NCBI RefSeq assembly: GCF_023715155.1
Contig: NZ_JAMBNQ010000020.1
Location: 21,740 to 85,739 of the forward strand
Source of the DNA: Neobacillus mesonae
GTDB taxonomy: Bacteria; Bacillota; Bacilli; Bacillales; Cytobacillaceae
DNA length: 64,000 nt
Direction of reading: 5' to 3'
Below are positions 19,898-28,765 of this stretch, one piece after another. The notes beneath the pieces were generated by a model, which did no database searches, was not told where the DNA came from, and was given only the letters and a program-made list of their open reading frames with translations. The position numbers were made by a program, and so were the translations under genes. Numbering within the stretch: position 1 is the first letter of the stretch; every line of letters begins with the position of its first letter.

Positions 19898-20971
19898 TTA
19901 ACTATTTGCTTTAATCGTATCCACTGCAGCTTTGTCGCAGGCTTTAACTAATTTCACTAATAATTCCTTAGCAGCCGCATAATCATCGACATGGATAATA
20001 GAGGCATGGGTATGAATATAACGTGAACAAATACCAATTACCGCACTAGGGATTCCTTCATTTAGGAGGTGAACCCGACCGGCATCTGTCCCACCCTGTG
20101 AGACAAAATATTGATAAGGAATGTTATTTGTTTCTGCCATATCAAGAACAAACTCCCGCATTCCGCGATGGGTAACCATGGACCTGTCAAGGATACGGAG
20201 CAGTGTCCCTTTCCCTAATTGACCAAATTCATTTTTATCTCCGCTTGCATCATTGGCCGGACTTGCATCTAGAGCAAAAAAGATATCAGGCTTAATCATA
20301 TTTGCCGCAGTTTGGGCACCGCGCAGCCCAACCTCTTCTTGAACAGTTGCTCCAGAGTATAAGACGTTTGGCAATGTTTCATCTTTCAGTTCTTGTAACA
20401 GCTCAATCGCCAAACCGCAGCCATACCGGTTATCCCATGCCTTTGCCATAATTTTCTTCTTGTTAGCCATTGGGGTAAACGGACAGATTGGCAAAATGGC
20501 CTGACCAGGTTTAATTCCCATACGTTCAGCATCTTCCCGGTCATCAGCACCAACATCGATCAGCATATTTTTTTGTTCCATCGGTTTATTTTTCTTTGAT
20601 TCATCTAAAAGGTGCGGCGGAATCGAACCTATTACACCAATAATTGGACCATTTTTCGTCATCACCTGAACTCTTTGGGCAAGCAGAACCTGACTCCACC
20701 ATCCTCCCAGCGGCTGGAATCGAATCATCCCATTATCGGTTATAGCCGTTACCATGAATCCTACTTCATCCATGTGACCAGCAACCATAATGGTCGGTCC
20801 AGTTTCATCGCCTCTTTTTACACCAAATATACTTCCAAGCTTATCTTGGACGATTTCATCCGAGAAGGGCGCCAGCTGTTCCCTCATAAATTTTCGGACT
20901 GCATGTTCATTTCCTGACGCGCCAGGCAGTTCCGTCAATGTTTGAAAAAGCTTTAATGTTTGATCATTCAT
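19898..20971 (-). CDS. ytoP: M42 family aminopeptidase YtoP
   Basis: 357 residues, the same as B. subtilis YtoP. Co-catalytic metallopeptidase of the M42/TET type that trims peptides in the cytosol. Motifs: [11 protein letters not shown] (first metal ligand and catalytic Asp), [10 protein letters not shown] (bridging Asp), [11 protein letters not shown] (catalytic Glu pair), [10 protein letters not shown] and a C-terminal TDAGRVH...HTHASI. ATG 20971 is the natural start. Confidence 0.94.
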   Translation of the reverse strand: MNDQTLKLFQTLTELPGASGNEHAVRKFMREQLAPFSDEIVQDKLGSIFGVKRGDETGPTIMVAGHMDEVGFMVTAITDNGMIRFQPLGGWWSQVLLAQRVQVMTKNGPIIGVIGSIPPHLLDESKKNKPMEQKNMLIDVGADDREDAERMGIKPGQAILPICPFTPMANKKKIMAKAWDNRYGCGLAIELLQELKDETLPNVLYSGATVQEEVGLRGAQTAANMIKPDIFFALDASPANDASGDKNEFGQLGKGTLLRILDRSMVTHRGMREFVLDMAETNNIPYQYFVSQGGTDAGRVHLLNEGIPSAVIGICSRYIHTHASIIHVDDYAAAKELLVKLVKACDKAAVDTIKANS

Positions 20972-21160
20972 GGACTGTAAGCTCCTTTAATTGTATTCTA
21001 AATAATATGTATACAAATTATTTTACAGAATTACGGTTTGTCTTACCAACATTTCATTTTCAATATCAGTAATATTACCTTCTTCCTGTTAAATACGATA
21101 TACTAAGGGAAAATGTTTACATGCAATCTTTTCCATTTTTAATCTTGGAGGTCCTATTAA

Positions 21161-21478
21161 ATGAACTGGAGATCTTTTATTATTGGAGCTGCGATTGGAA
21201 TTCTCAGCGGCTACACGGCACGGGAACTTCTAAACAAAAAGGCAAGAGTTTCACCTGAAAAAGTTTTAGAAAACGTTAAAAAGCAATTTAATCAAAATGG
21301 ACCAATAACAGGTTCATGGATTCATATGACAGCAGAGCCATATGAAAAACAACAAATTCAGTATCAAGTCTATAAAGGCGGCATTTCTAAAAATGTGGAT
21401 GGAAACAATGAACAATATGAATTCGCCGCTGATGCCACAACCGGCACCCTGATTGATGTCCGCCGTATAGCATCTTAA
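21161..21478 (+). CDS. ytzB: YtzB, membrane-anchored PepSY-domain protein
   Basis: 105 residues beginning MNWRSFIIGAAIGILSGYTA, a short N-terminal hydrophobic helix, followed by a PepSY-like domain (KVLENVKKQFNQNGPITGSW ... ATTGTLIDVRR). PepSY domains often inhibit or bind proteases; no partner is evident here. It follows TTGGAGG and is divergent from ytoP, as in B. subtilis. Confidence 0.85.
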   Translation: MNWRSFIIGAAIGILSGYTARELLNKKARVSPEKVLENVKKQFNQNGPITGSWIHMTAEPYEKQQIQYQVYKGGISKNVDGNNEQYEFAADATTGTLIDVRRIAS

Positions 21479-21514
21479 AAGCCGTATCCACACGGGTACG
21501 GCTTCCTTTTATTT
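21477..21514. terminator. Terminator between convergent ytzB and ytnP
   Basis: GCCGTA (21481-21486) pairs with TACGGC (21497-21502), flanked by AA and by TTCCTTTTATTTT. It reaches into the ytnP stop region. Confidence 0.75.
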
Positions 21515-22348
21515 TGTACGTTTTATACTTTCCACTATTTGACCGTCAGGCCCCCACTTAACTGCACGGTATAAACAATCATGATAAAAAGTAAACCATG
21601 CATTCTTCTCCATGGCAAATGGCTGCCACTTCCCTTTTGCTGAAATGGAATCCATTGGATAATCATCATAAGCCATCACCCACAACACATTTTGATGGGC
21701 ATGCGTGGCTAAAATATCAGCCATATGAATCGCCATTTCTCCTCCATCTTCAATTATGATAATGGAATGACCATTACTGTGCCCGCCTGTATGAATCATC
21801 CGAATTGGTCCCAAGCTCCAGGTTTCTTCAAATGGCTCTACCTGCATTTCAATAGCTTCCCAATTTTCCTTCCAGTATGTACTTTTTGAACGGATATTGG
21901 GATTTCTCATTTCATCCCATTCGATTTGTGAGGTAATAATTTTTGCATTTGGAAATACAGATACATATTCCCCGTTCACAGGTTTGGTTAAACCACAGGC
22001 ATGGTCGAAATGTAAATGGGTCATTAACACATAATCTATTTTGGATGGATCAAGGCCTAAGCTTTCTAAAGAAGAGTCCACTTCTGATTCCCTTGTCACA
22101 CCATAATTACGAATCTGTTTTTCCGTTAATTTCCCCTTGCCGATTCCAGTTTCAATTAAGATATTCTTTCCATCCGCTTGAACCAGAATAGGATCTGTAG
22201 GTAATTCGATTTGGTTTTTTTCATTTACAGGATATTTTTTTGACCAAAGCGGTTTTGGCACCACTCCAAACATGGCTCCACCGTCTAAATTGGTGATACC
22301 GCCGGTTAACCAGTAAAGAGACACGTCTCCAATTTTCAAAGTATCCAT
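21509..22348 (-). CDS. ytnP: Metallo-beta-lactamase-fold lactonase YtnP
   Basis: 279 residues from ATG 22348 ([13 protein letters not shown]), 8 bases after GGAG; the frame opens 10 codons earlier. The HxHxDH metal motif appears as [10 protein letters not shown] (about residue 105), with [10 protein letters not shown] and HMADI as further ligands. B. subtilis YtnP degrades acyl-homoserine lactones and Streptomyces signalling molecules; the close match to that family supports a quorum-quenching lactonase. Confidence 0.93.
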   Translation of the reverse strand: MDTLKIGDVSLYWLTGGITNLDGGAMFGVVPKPLWSKKYPVNEKNQIELPTDPILVQADGKNILIETGIGKGKLTEKQIRNYGVTRESEVDSSLESLGLDPSKIDYVLMTHLHFDHACGLTKPVNGEYVSVFPNAKIITSQIEWDEMRNPNIRSKSTYWKENWEAIEMQVEPFEETWSLGPIRMIHTGGHSNGHSIIIIEDGGEMAIHMADILATHAHQNVLWVMAYDDYPMDSISAKGKWQPFAMEKNAWFTFYHDCLYRAVKWGPDGQIVESIKRTK

Positions 22349-22399
22349 CATTTCATCTCCTTTCCTATAGTTTAACATTACCTGACAATTATGAAAATT

Positions 22400-22432
22400 A
22401 AAAAGACAACCCTTTAAAAGAGTTTGTCTACA
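22400..22432 (-). terminator. Terminator-like hairpin left of the mobile segment
   Basis: GACAAACTCTTTTAAAGGGTTGTC on the minus strand (a 24-base dyad, shown as GACAAACTC/GGGTTGTC arms) followed by TTTTTAATTTT. Its arm sequence is repeated at 24310-24330. Confidence 0.7.
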
Positions 22433-22472
22433 GTCTTTTTTCTTTTAAAATAGAAATAGGTAAATAGTGTAG

Positions 22473-22599
22473 GTTGATTTCCATTCCGGGTGGAGGCTTT
22501 TCGCGGGCGGGGCCGAGCCGCTTCCCTCGCTACGCTCAGTCCAGGGTCTCGACTTTCCCGCTTTTCCCGCAGGAGTCGCCACCCTCCGCTCCAATCAAC
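22473..22599 (-). repeat. GC-rich interspersed repeat, GTTGATT family, copy 2 (inverted)
   Basis: 127 bases. Read on the minus strand it starts GTTGATTGGAGCGGAGGG and contains GACTCCTGCGGG and GTCGAGACCC, resembling copies 1 and 3; the far end is GGAAATCAAC. It flanks the transposase remnant on the left, in inverse orientation to the copy on its right. Confidence 0.75.
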
Positions 22600-22882
22600 A
22601 TCAACGTTTTAAACATTGGATAAAATACTTTCGAGGTGACGTACCAAGATGACGAGAAACCAATCAAATGAAGCGGACATTTAGAAATGCTGACAATTGA
22701 TCAATTAGTTCCTGAAGATCATTTAGTACGCAAGCTAGAGTCAGCTATTGATTTTTCGTTCATCTATCCCTTGGTTCAACAACTATATTAAGGGATTGGT
22801 CGTCCAAGTATCGACCCCGTAATTTTGTTTAAGATGGTCTTCATACAGTACATATTTGGCATACATTCCATGCGCCAAACCA

Positions 22883-22890
22883 TAAATAAA
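22883..22890 (+). repeat. Direct repeat TAAATAAA flanking the MITE-like element (left)
   Basis: TAAATAAA occurs immediately before the element (22883-22890) and immediately after it (23249-23256). This is a candidate target-site duplication; part of it may belong to the element ends. Confidence 0.6.
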
Positions 22891-23248
22891 GGCTGTTTTC
22901 GTAAACTATGTTGTTATGCCAAGAAAAGCGGTGGTTTATTCTATTTAGGAATAAGCGGACTCTGCGAAAAAGCTGGATTACAGGATAGCCCCCTTGAAAG
23001 TAAAAAATAAGCGGAAGTTTTCCCGTTATTTGCAAAATTAAACTTAAATAGTAAAAAATAAGCGGAGTTTTTTCCGTTATTCAATGAAAAGCACCCGATT
23101 TTAGCAGTTTAAAATCAAATAAGGGAAATTCCTCCGTCTATTTCAGCTAATTAACATCCAATTTCCTAAATAAGGGGAATTTCTACCCCTATTTTTTGAA
23201 CGAATCTTAAAAAGGGAGCAAAAAGCAACAATCTTTTAGAAAAGAGCC
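22891..23248 (+). mobile_element. MITE-like element with array of 25-base hairpins, copy A
   Basis: 358 bases inserted in the transposase. Ends are imperfect inverted repeats (left GGCTGTTTTCGTAAA, right end complement GGCTCTTTTCTAAAA) bordered by TAAATAAA. Inside are four 25-base hairpins of the form AATAAGSGRA...CCSTTATT at 23006-23030, 23057-23081, 23118-23142 and 23169-23193. No open frame of substance. The right 126 bases recur inverted at the window end with one mismatch, which proves it is a repeated unit. Confidence 0.85.
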
Positions 23249-24100
23249 TAAATAAAAGAAATTGAAACAAACATGGACTATCGATGATTTCTAGGATTTG
23301 GTTTCTACACAGAAGTCCCTCACTTCTCTACCTTCGGTAAAAATTATGAGCGTCGCTTTCACAATACCGATGTGTTCGAAGACATCTTTTACCACATTTT
23401 GAAGGAGATTATGGATAAGGGATTGCTGTCTGCTGACCATATTTTCTTAGATTACACGGGAAAAGCCATTTCCTTCTGAGAAATTTGAAAAAGAAGAATG
23501 GAAAGAAATTAAGGAAAGTACCACAGACCCAGAAAGTGGCTACTATGTGAAAGATGAACGAACCAAACAGTTTGCGTATTCGTTCCATGCAACTACCGAT
23601 GAAAAAGGATTTGTATTAGGTACGATAGTGACTCCGAGAAATATGCATGATAATCATCTGTTACAGCCTCTTTTCGAGAAGGTTATAGAAAAAGTTAAGA
23701 AGCCACTTGCAATCGCTGCTTACGCAGCTTATAAAACACCAGCGATCACGAACTTTCTATTAGAGAATCAAATGCAGCGATTTGGACTGAATGTCCGTTT
23801 CTATCGAAAGTGTACCGAGAGTAAAAACCATCAAAAGCTTATACAACGTCATATTTGGGAGGCTTATTTAGAAGAGGTAGAACATCTACGCCACAATGAT
23901 GAAATCAAACAGATATATGCGAGACGCAAGGAGACGATTAAACGTGTCATTGCAGATGCAAAGGAAAAGCATGGTATGCGATGGACAACCCTACGGGGTC
24001 TAAAAAAATTGTCTATGCAGGCGATGCTTACGTTTGCTTCTATGAATTTGAAAAAATTAGCAAATTGGACGTGGAAAATGGTTTGAAAGAGCTCAAACTA

Positions 24101-24229
24101 GTTGATTGGAGTGGAAGGTGTTTGACTCCTGGGGGATTAGCGTTACAGGCGAGACCCCGCAGGAGCTTCAGCGACGAGGAGGCTCGGCGAACGCCCCTCG
24201 GAAAGCAAACACCTGGAACGGAAATCAAC
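24101..24229 (+). repeat. GC-rich interspersed repeat, GTTGATT family, copy 3
   Basis: 129 bases starting GTTGATTGGAGTGGAAGG, containing GACTCCTGGGGGA, GCGAGACCCCGCAGGAG and CGACGAGGAGGCTCGGC, and ending GGAACGGAAATCAAC. It lies 14 bases after the transposase stop and faces copy 2 in inverted orientation. Confidence 0.78.
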
Positions 24230-24255
24230 GTATTTTTAACCGAAATATAATCCAA

Positions 24256-24299
24256 AAATGACAAAGACATCGAGAGGGAGTCCTCTCGATGTCTTTTGT
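24256..24299. terminator. Bidirectional terminator-like hairpin
   Basis: AAAGACATCGAGAGG pairs with CCTCTCGATGTCTTT around AGT, with A/T runs on both sides. A second hairpin (24310-24333) with a copy of the 22404 sequence lies between it and trmB. Confidence 0.8.
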
Positions 24300-24344
24300 T
24301 GACAATCTGAGACAACCCTTTAAAAGAGTTGTCCAACCTTATCC

Positions 24345-24989
24345 TTATTTCGATTGAAATTTCACTTCACAACGGTAAATACGATTCCCTTTTTCAGAAA
24401 ACTTCTGTTCATATTCTGTCATGATATTGCCTTCAGAATCACTGTTATGAAGGTCAAGACTGATAAACTTTAACAGCATTCCATATGCTGAGAAACTCAT
24501 TAAAGAATATTCAAACAGGCCTTGATTGTCGGTTTTAAAATGAATTTCTCCGCCATCGACCATGATTGCTTCATAAAGCCTTAAAAAGTCTTTATAGGTT
24601 AATCTTCTTTTTTCATGGCGTGTTTTTGGCCAGGGATCAGAAAAATTCAAATAGACACGATCTACATCATTTTTAGCAAAAAACTTTGCTAAATCATTTG
24701 CATTCACATTTAACAATTTAAGATTCGGCAGATCTGCCTCGATTAACCTGTCTAAAGCCTTAATAATGACACTGTCAAACAATTCGATTCCAATGTAATT
24801 TATATCAGGATGAGCTTTCGCCATCTCTGTAATAAAGCGGCCTTTGCCGGTTCCTACTTCAATATGAAGCGGCTGCTGTCTTTCAAAAGCCTCATTCCAT
24901 TTTCCTTTATACTCTTCCGGATTTGGAACCACATATTGCGGGTATTCTGCGATTCTTTCCTTTGCCCAAGGTTTATTTCTAAGTCTCAT
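24345..24989 (-). CDS. trmB: tRNA (guanine-N7-)-methyltransferase
   Basis: Methylates G46 in the tRNA variable loop using SAM. 214 residues. Typical motifs: the SAM loop [14 protein letters not shown] (about residues 46-59), [11 protein letters not shown], and the catalytic [19 protein letters not shown] (about 113-131). ATG 24989 is the natural start. Downstream on this strand lies the mobile segment, which separates trmB from ytnP. Confidence 0.96.
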   Translation of the reverse strand: MRLRNKPWAKERIAEYPQYVVPNPEEYKGKWNEAFERQQPLHIEVGTGKGRFITEMAKAHPDINYIGIELFDSVIIKALDRLIEADLPNLKLLNVNANDLAKFFAKNDVDRVYLNFSDPWPKTRHEKRRLTYKDFLRLYEAIMVDGGEIHFKTDNQGLFEYSLMSFSAYGMLLKFISLDLHNSDSEGNIMTEYEQKFSEKGNRIYRCEVKFQSK

Positions 24990-25061
24990 GCCGGCACTCC
25001 TATTTAAATAAATATCGTTTTAAACGATATCATGAAGCAATTTTACTTGCAAGTGTATAAA

Positions 25062-25104
25062 CAAAAAAAGAATTCACAACCTAAGTGTGAATTCCGTTTT
25101 TTAT
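25062..25104. terminator. Hairpin between trmB and ytzH
   Basis: GAATTCACA (25070-25078) pairs with TGTGAATTC (25086-25094), A-run on the left and TTTTTTATTTT on the right, so it can stop transcription in both directions. It probably ends ytmP transcripts that run antisense through ytzH. Confidence 0.8.
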
Positions 25105-25127
25105 TTTGTTTGAAAGGGTGTTAAAAA

Positions 25128-25406
25128 ATGCCGTTAAGTCATCTTGATCAAGTAACATTACTGAAAGATATATTGAATAATCATCAAACAGATTGCTGCG
25201 GGTCAACAGCTGAATGTGAACAACTGGAACGATTAGCAAAATCACTGATTGTCAATGCACAGGTGAATCAAAATGTCAAAAACGTTTTGGAAGATGTTTA
25301 CAATTATAGTCAACAAGGTGCCCAGACAGCTGACTTGGATCAGCATATTTTAACCAATCAAGAAAATCTATCTCAATGGGTAAATGATATCGGTCAATAT
25401 TCATAA
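25128..25406 (+). CDS. ytzH: YtzH-like small protein
   Basis: 92 residues, the same length and context (between trmB and ytmP) as B. subtilis YtzH. Helical, cytosolic, with a CCGSTAEC cysteine cluster (about residues 23-30) that could bind metal or be redox active; function unknown. Its stop codon directly abuts the stop codon of convergent ytmP with no base between. Confidence 0.85.
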   Translation: MPLSHLDQVTLLKDILNNHQTDCCGSTAECEQLERLAKSLIVNAQVNQNVKNVLEDVYNYSQQGAQTADLDQHILTNQENLSQWVNDIGQYS

Positions 25407-26183
25407 TTAAAGGATATCATGTAAAAATTGGATCCATTTATTCATTTCTTCTAATTTATGCTTGTCTTTATGAAATTGAATAGATGAAATAGTTTGAAGA
25501 ACAACATACCATTTCATTCTTAGACGTAAATCGTCGGTAAGCTCTTCTCCATACATCAAGAGCCAGTCCTGCCAATTCTCTTCAGGAATGTACCAATATA
25601 AAAGCATTCCAAGGTCAATGGCGGGGTCAGCAATTGCGGCCCCGTCCCAATCTATTAAATACAACTGGTTATCCTCCGTAAGCAGCCAGTTGTTATGATT
25701 AACATCTCCATGGCAAACAACTTTTTCATCACTATGGACATTTTTAGCTTCCTGATTTAAAAAGTTCAATGCATTTCTTACTTCTGGCAAAGAAAGAGTT
25801 TCTTTGTCTACTTTCTTAATCATGGATTCAAAAATCATTTCGGGATTTAAAGGAGACTTTTCAAGCCGGCTGAGCAGGCCAAGCATCGGTTCTGAACGGT
25901 GAATTTTCTTTAACAGCCTGGCAACAAGCTCATGATTCATCTCCGCCGGCTTTAATTCTCGCCCTTCCAGCCATTGCTGTGCAGTAATGACATCCCCATT
26001 TTCCAATCGTTTTGTCCATACAAGTTTTGGAACAATCCCTTCAGCTGACAATACCGCTAAAAAGGGGGAAGAATTCCGTTTAAGAAACAGACTTTGGTCC
26101 TCAAACTTTGCATAAAAAGCCTCACCCGTAGCACCGCCAGCAGGAGCAATCTCCCACTCTTGTCCTAATATATGATCCAACAT
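25407..26183 (-). CDS. ytmP: YtmP, aminoglycoside-phosphotransferase-fold kinase
   Basis: 258 residues. APH/choline-kinase fold with the Brenner motif HGDVNHNNWLL (catalytic Asp about residue 157) and the DWDGAAIADPAIDLG metal motif. The natural substrate is unknown; small-molecule phosphorylation is inferred from family. Start ATG 26183 follows GAAGGTG. Gene order amyX-ytmP-ytzH-trmB matches B. subtilis. Confidence 0.88.
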   Translation of the reverse strand: MLDHILGQEWEIAPAGGATGEAFYAKFEDQSLFLKRNSSPFLAVLSAEGIVPKLVWTKRLENGDVITAQQWLEGRELKPAEMNHELVARLLKKIHRSEPMLGLLSRLEKSPLNPEMIFESMIKKVDKETLSLPEVRNALNFLNQEAKNVHSDEKVVCHGDVNHNNWLLTEDNQLYLIDWDGAAIADPAIDLGMLLYWYIPEENWQDWLLMYGEELTDDLRLRMKWYVVLQTISSIQFHKDKHKLEEMNKWIQFLHDIL

Positions 26184-26344
26184 TGTTCACCTTCAATTTA
26201 TGCCGTTCTAATGGTGGACGGCCCCTCCCCTAACCCGTGGAAAGGGAACCTATCTATAACAATGGTAAAACCTAGACGTCTTAAGGTTCTACCCTTTACC
26301 ATAGCCAATTCCATTAAAAAAATTTAAAAAGCATGAGTTTAAAT

Positions 26345-26386
26345 TAAATAAAAAAAAGCTATTGATACGTTTTTCTACAATAGCCA
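26345..26386 (-). terminator. Terminator downstream of amyX
   Basis: GCTATTG (26358-26364) pairs with CAATAGC (26378-26384); on the minus strand TTTTTTTTATTT follows. The rest of the 428-base gap 26184-26611 holds a diverged repeat-like block at 26440-26611 and, at 26258-26302, an ATGGTAAA/TTTACCAT dyad. Confidence 0.8.
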
Positions 26387-26611
26387 TCTTCATAAATTTT
26401 ATCCCCAACTACCTTTTTTCGTCAAGTCATCTTTTTGAACAAAAAGCTCAGGTGCCTAAGGCAGCCCGGCCAGCGTATGACAATCTCGCAGAATGCCGCT
26501 GCAAATAGTTATTTTCTGCTGGCGTGCGTCGAGGTGAACATCCCTTCGTCGAATCGCAATGCTGCAGGAGAAAGGCTGCAGTTTTTAATGATACCAAGTT
26601 TAGTTTTGACC

Positions 26612-28765
26612 CTAAGAGCTAGGCGCTTGAGCTGATTTCAAGAATACATTGAGTGAAATAGGTGTAATTGATATATTACCATGATAAACATCACCTGTCG
26701 TTTTTTTGCCAGCATAATGTTGATTTGCTAAAACTGACCATTCCCCCTCCGGCAGTAAAATAGAAAGGTTTTTTGGAGCAGGATTAATAACAAATAATAG
26801 AATGTTATCATCTGATTTCATCGTGTATCCTAAAAGCGGAGCAGCCAATGGATGGGACTGAATGTTCGCTCTAATTTCAGCCGCCGTCCGAAAGCGAAAA
26901 CAAGAGTAAGCCTTTCGAATTTGAATAAGACCTTTTACATACTCAATATTTTCTTTAAATTGGATTTTCCGCCCCCAATCCAGCTGGTTGATGGTATCCG
27001 AAGAACGATAGCTGTTTCCATTTCCTTGTTTGCTTCTAAAAAACTCCTGTCCGCTGTGAAGAAAAGGAATACCCTGTGAAAGGATCACAATACCTGTTGC
27101 AAGCACATGGTATTTCCGTAACAATTCTTCATCCTCATCCTTAAAGCAGAGCTTAAGTTTATCCCATAATGTATGGTTATCATGACATTCAACATAATTC
27201 ACTGATTGTGCAGGCCCATCAAACAGTCCTTTGCTATCCTGATTAAATCCGATGCTGCCGAGTATAGATTCAAATGCCGCAAGACGGTAAAGGTCATTTC
27301 CCAAGGCATATCCTTTATCATATAGATTAAATGTGCTGCCTTTAATATGATCCCGGAATTGATCATTAAATTGACCAATTTCCGGCAGTTTCTTTTGATT
27401 AGCAATAATCGATTTTTGCTTAAAAGGGAGAGGAGTATTAAGATTCCAGCCCTCACCAATGATAAGAATATTTTTATCAATCGAATGACAGACATTTTTC
27501 ACTTCGTTCATGGTTTGGACATCCACAATCCCCATTAAATCAAAACGAAATCCATCAATATGATATTCTTCCACCCAATATTTCACAGAATCTAGAATAA
27601 ACTTACGCACCATACGTCTTTCAGATGCAATATCATTTCCGACACCAGTTCCGTTTGACGGCATGCCCATCTCATTATGACGGAAGTAATAGCCGGGAAG
27701 AATTTTTTCAAACGAAGACTTTTCACGACAATAAACATGATTATAAACCACATCCATAATGACCCGCAGTCCGGCCTTATGGACTTGGTCTATCAATTGT
27801 TTTAATTCAATAATTCTGGAATATGGATTTGCGGGGTCAGTGGAATAACTTCCTTCTGGAGCATTGTAATGAAGAGGATTATATCCCCAATTATACTCAT
27901 TATCAGGTGCCAATTCATCCACACCTGCAAAATCATGGAATGGAAGAAATTCAATATGGGTAACACCTAAATCCTTAACATAAGATAAGCCCGTGGGTTC
28001 AGAATCTTTTCCAATTACGTTCAGCTGGCCTGCACCAAGGTATAATCCTTTATTCTTAACACCACTTTGGGGGTGAATGGTAAAATCTCTTATATGTGTT
28101 TCATATATGATGGCATCAACAGGACTTTCCAGCGGCGGAAGAACTATTTTGGGGCGGTTTGTTTTCTTCAGATTCACAACTACGCCCTTTTCTCCATTTG
28201 CTGTTACAGCCTTTACATAAGGGTCAACTGCCTCCCGCCAAACCTGATTTACTTGAATAAGAAAACTATATTGGTAATATTCCAAATCACGTGGAACAAT
28301 TGCAGACCAAACGCCTTTGTCCCCACGCTTGAGTTTTACAATTTCGGAATACTGACTGTCAGGGGCCCGCAATTTTAATTTTACTTGAGAAGCTGTTGGC
28401 GCCCAAATTTTAAAGAGGCTCTGTTCGTGTCGATACGTTACACCTAAATCGGTTCCATCATAATAAAACTTTTGATCAAAAGCTTCTGTTCTGATTACTG
28501 CACCGATTTGCAGGTCGGTTTTCCCTCCATGTTCATCCATAATCCAATATTGTTTTCCAAAACAATATTCCATAGAAAATTCACAAACATACTTATAGCA
28601 CCCTTCTATTGAAAACCTTTTTAATACTTGCAGCCGGCTCTTACCAGGCCCGTCAGTTATATAAAAAGAGGAAGACAACCCTTGATGATATGAAAGGGGA
28701 AGAAGGATGGTAATCAAATTCAACTCGTCCAAATAGGCTAGAAAATCCCTCTTAATGGATGTCAT
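26612..28765 (-). CDS. amyX: Type I pullulanase
   Basis: Debranches alpha-1,6 links of pullulan and glycogen-type glucans. 717 residues, close to B. subtilis AmyX (718), no signal peptide, so cytosolic. A carbohydrate-binding N-terminal part precedes the GH13 barrel with the pullulanase motif YNWGYNP, MDVVYNH, DGFRFDLMG (nucleophile Asp), IIGEGWN (acid/base Glu) and VECHDNHT. It overlaps ytlR by four bases. The last residues SAQAPSS appear to come from repeat-like DNA just downstream. Confidence 0.96.
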   Translation of the reverse strand: MTSIKRDFLAYLDELNLITILLPLSYHQGLSSSFYITDGPGKSRLQVLKRFSIEGCYKYVCEFSMEYCFGKQYWIMDEHGGKTDLQIGAVIRTEAFDQKFYYDGTDLGVTYRHEQSLFKIWAPTASQVKLKLRAPDSQYSEIVKLKRGDKGVWSAIVPRDLEYYQYSFLIQVNQVWREAVDPYVKAVTANGEKGVVVNLKKTNRPKIVLPPLESPVDAIIYETHIRDFTIHPQSGVKNKGLYLGAGQLNVIGKDSEPTGLSYVKDLGVTHIEFLPFHDFAGVDELAPDNEYNWGYNPLHYNAPEGSYSTDPANPYSRIIELKQLIDQVHKAGLRVIMDVVYNHVYCREKSSFEKILPGYYFRHNEMGMPSNGTGVGNDIASERRMVRKFILDSVKYWVEEYHIDGFRFDLMGIVDVQTMNEVKNVCHSIDKNILIIGEGWNLNTPLPFKQKSIIANQKKLPEIGQFNDQFRDHIKGSTFNLYDKGYALGNDLYRLAAFESILGSIGFNQDSKGLFDGPAQSVNYVECHDNHTLWDKLKLCFKDEDEELLRKYHVLATGIVILSQGIPFLHSGQEFFRSKQGNGNSYRSSDTINQLDWGRKIQFKENIEYVKGLIQIRKAYSCFRFRTAAEIRANIQSHPLAAPLLGYTMKSDDNILLFVINPAPKNLSILLPEGEWSVLANQHYAGKKTTGDVYHGNISITPISLNVFLKSAQAPSS

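Larger units (their letters stand above)
22649..24086 (+). pseudogene. IS1182-family transposase remnant, interrupted by a MITE-like element
   Basis: The N-terminal DUF772 part is readable (MLTIDQLVPEDHLVRKLESA from 22674, later GRPSIDPVILFKMVFIQY and SMRQTI to 22884). After an inserted 358-base element it resumes at about 23262 (IETNMDYR, an in-frame TGA where Trp is expected, then FLGFGFYTEVPHFSTFGKNY). A deletion follows the first catalytic Asp (HIFLD), another shortens the middle, and the tail runs to the stop at 24086 (HGMRWTTLRGLKKLSMQAML). DDE residues cannot all be present, so it is inactive. Confidence 0.88.

Noticed and set aside
23006..23193. CRISPR-like array in the hairpin element
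   Set aside because: Only four 25-base hairpins at unequal spacing, the intervals lie inside a repeated element (identical in copy B), and no cas genes are present.
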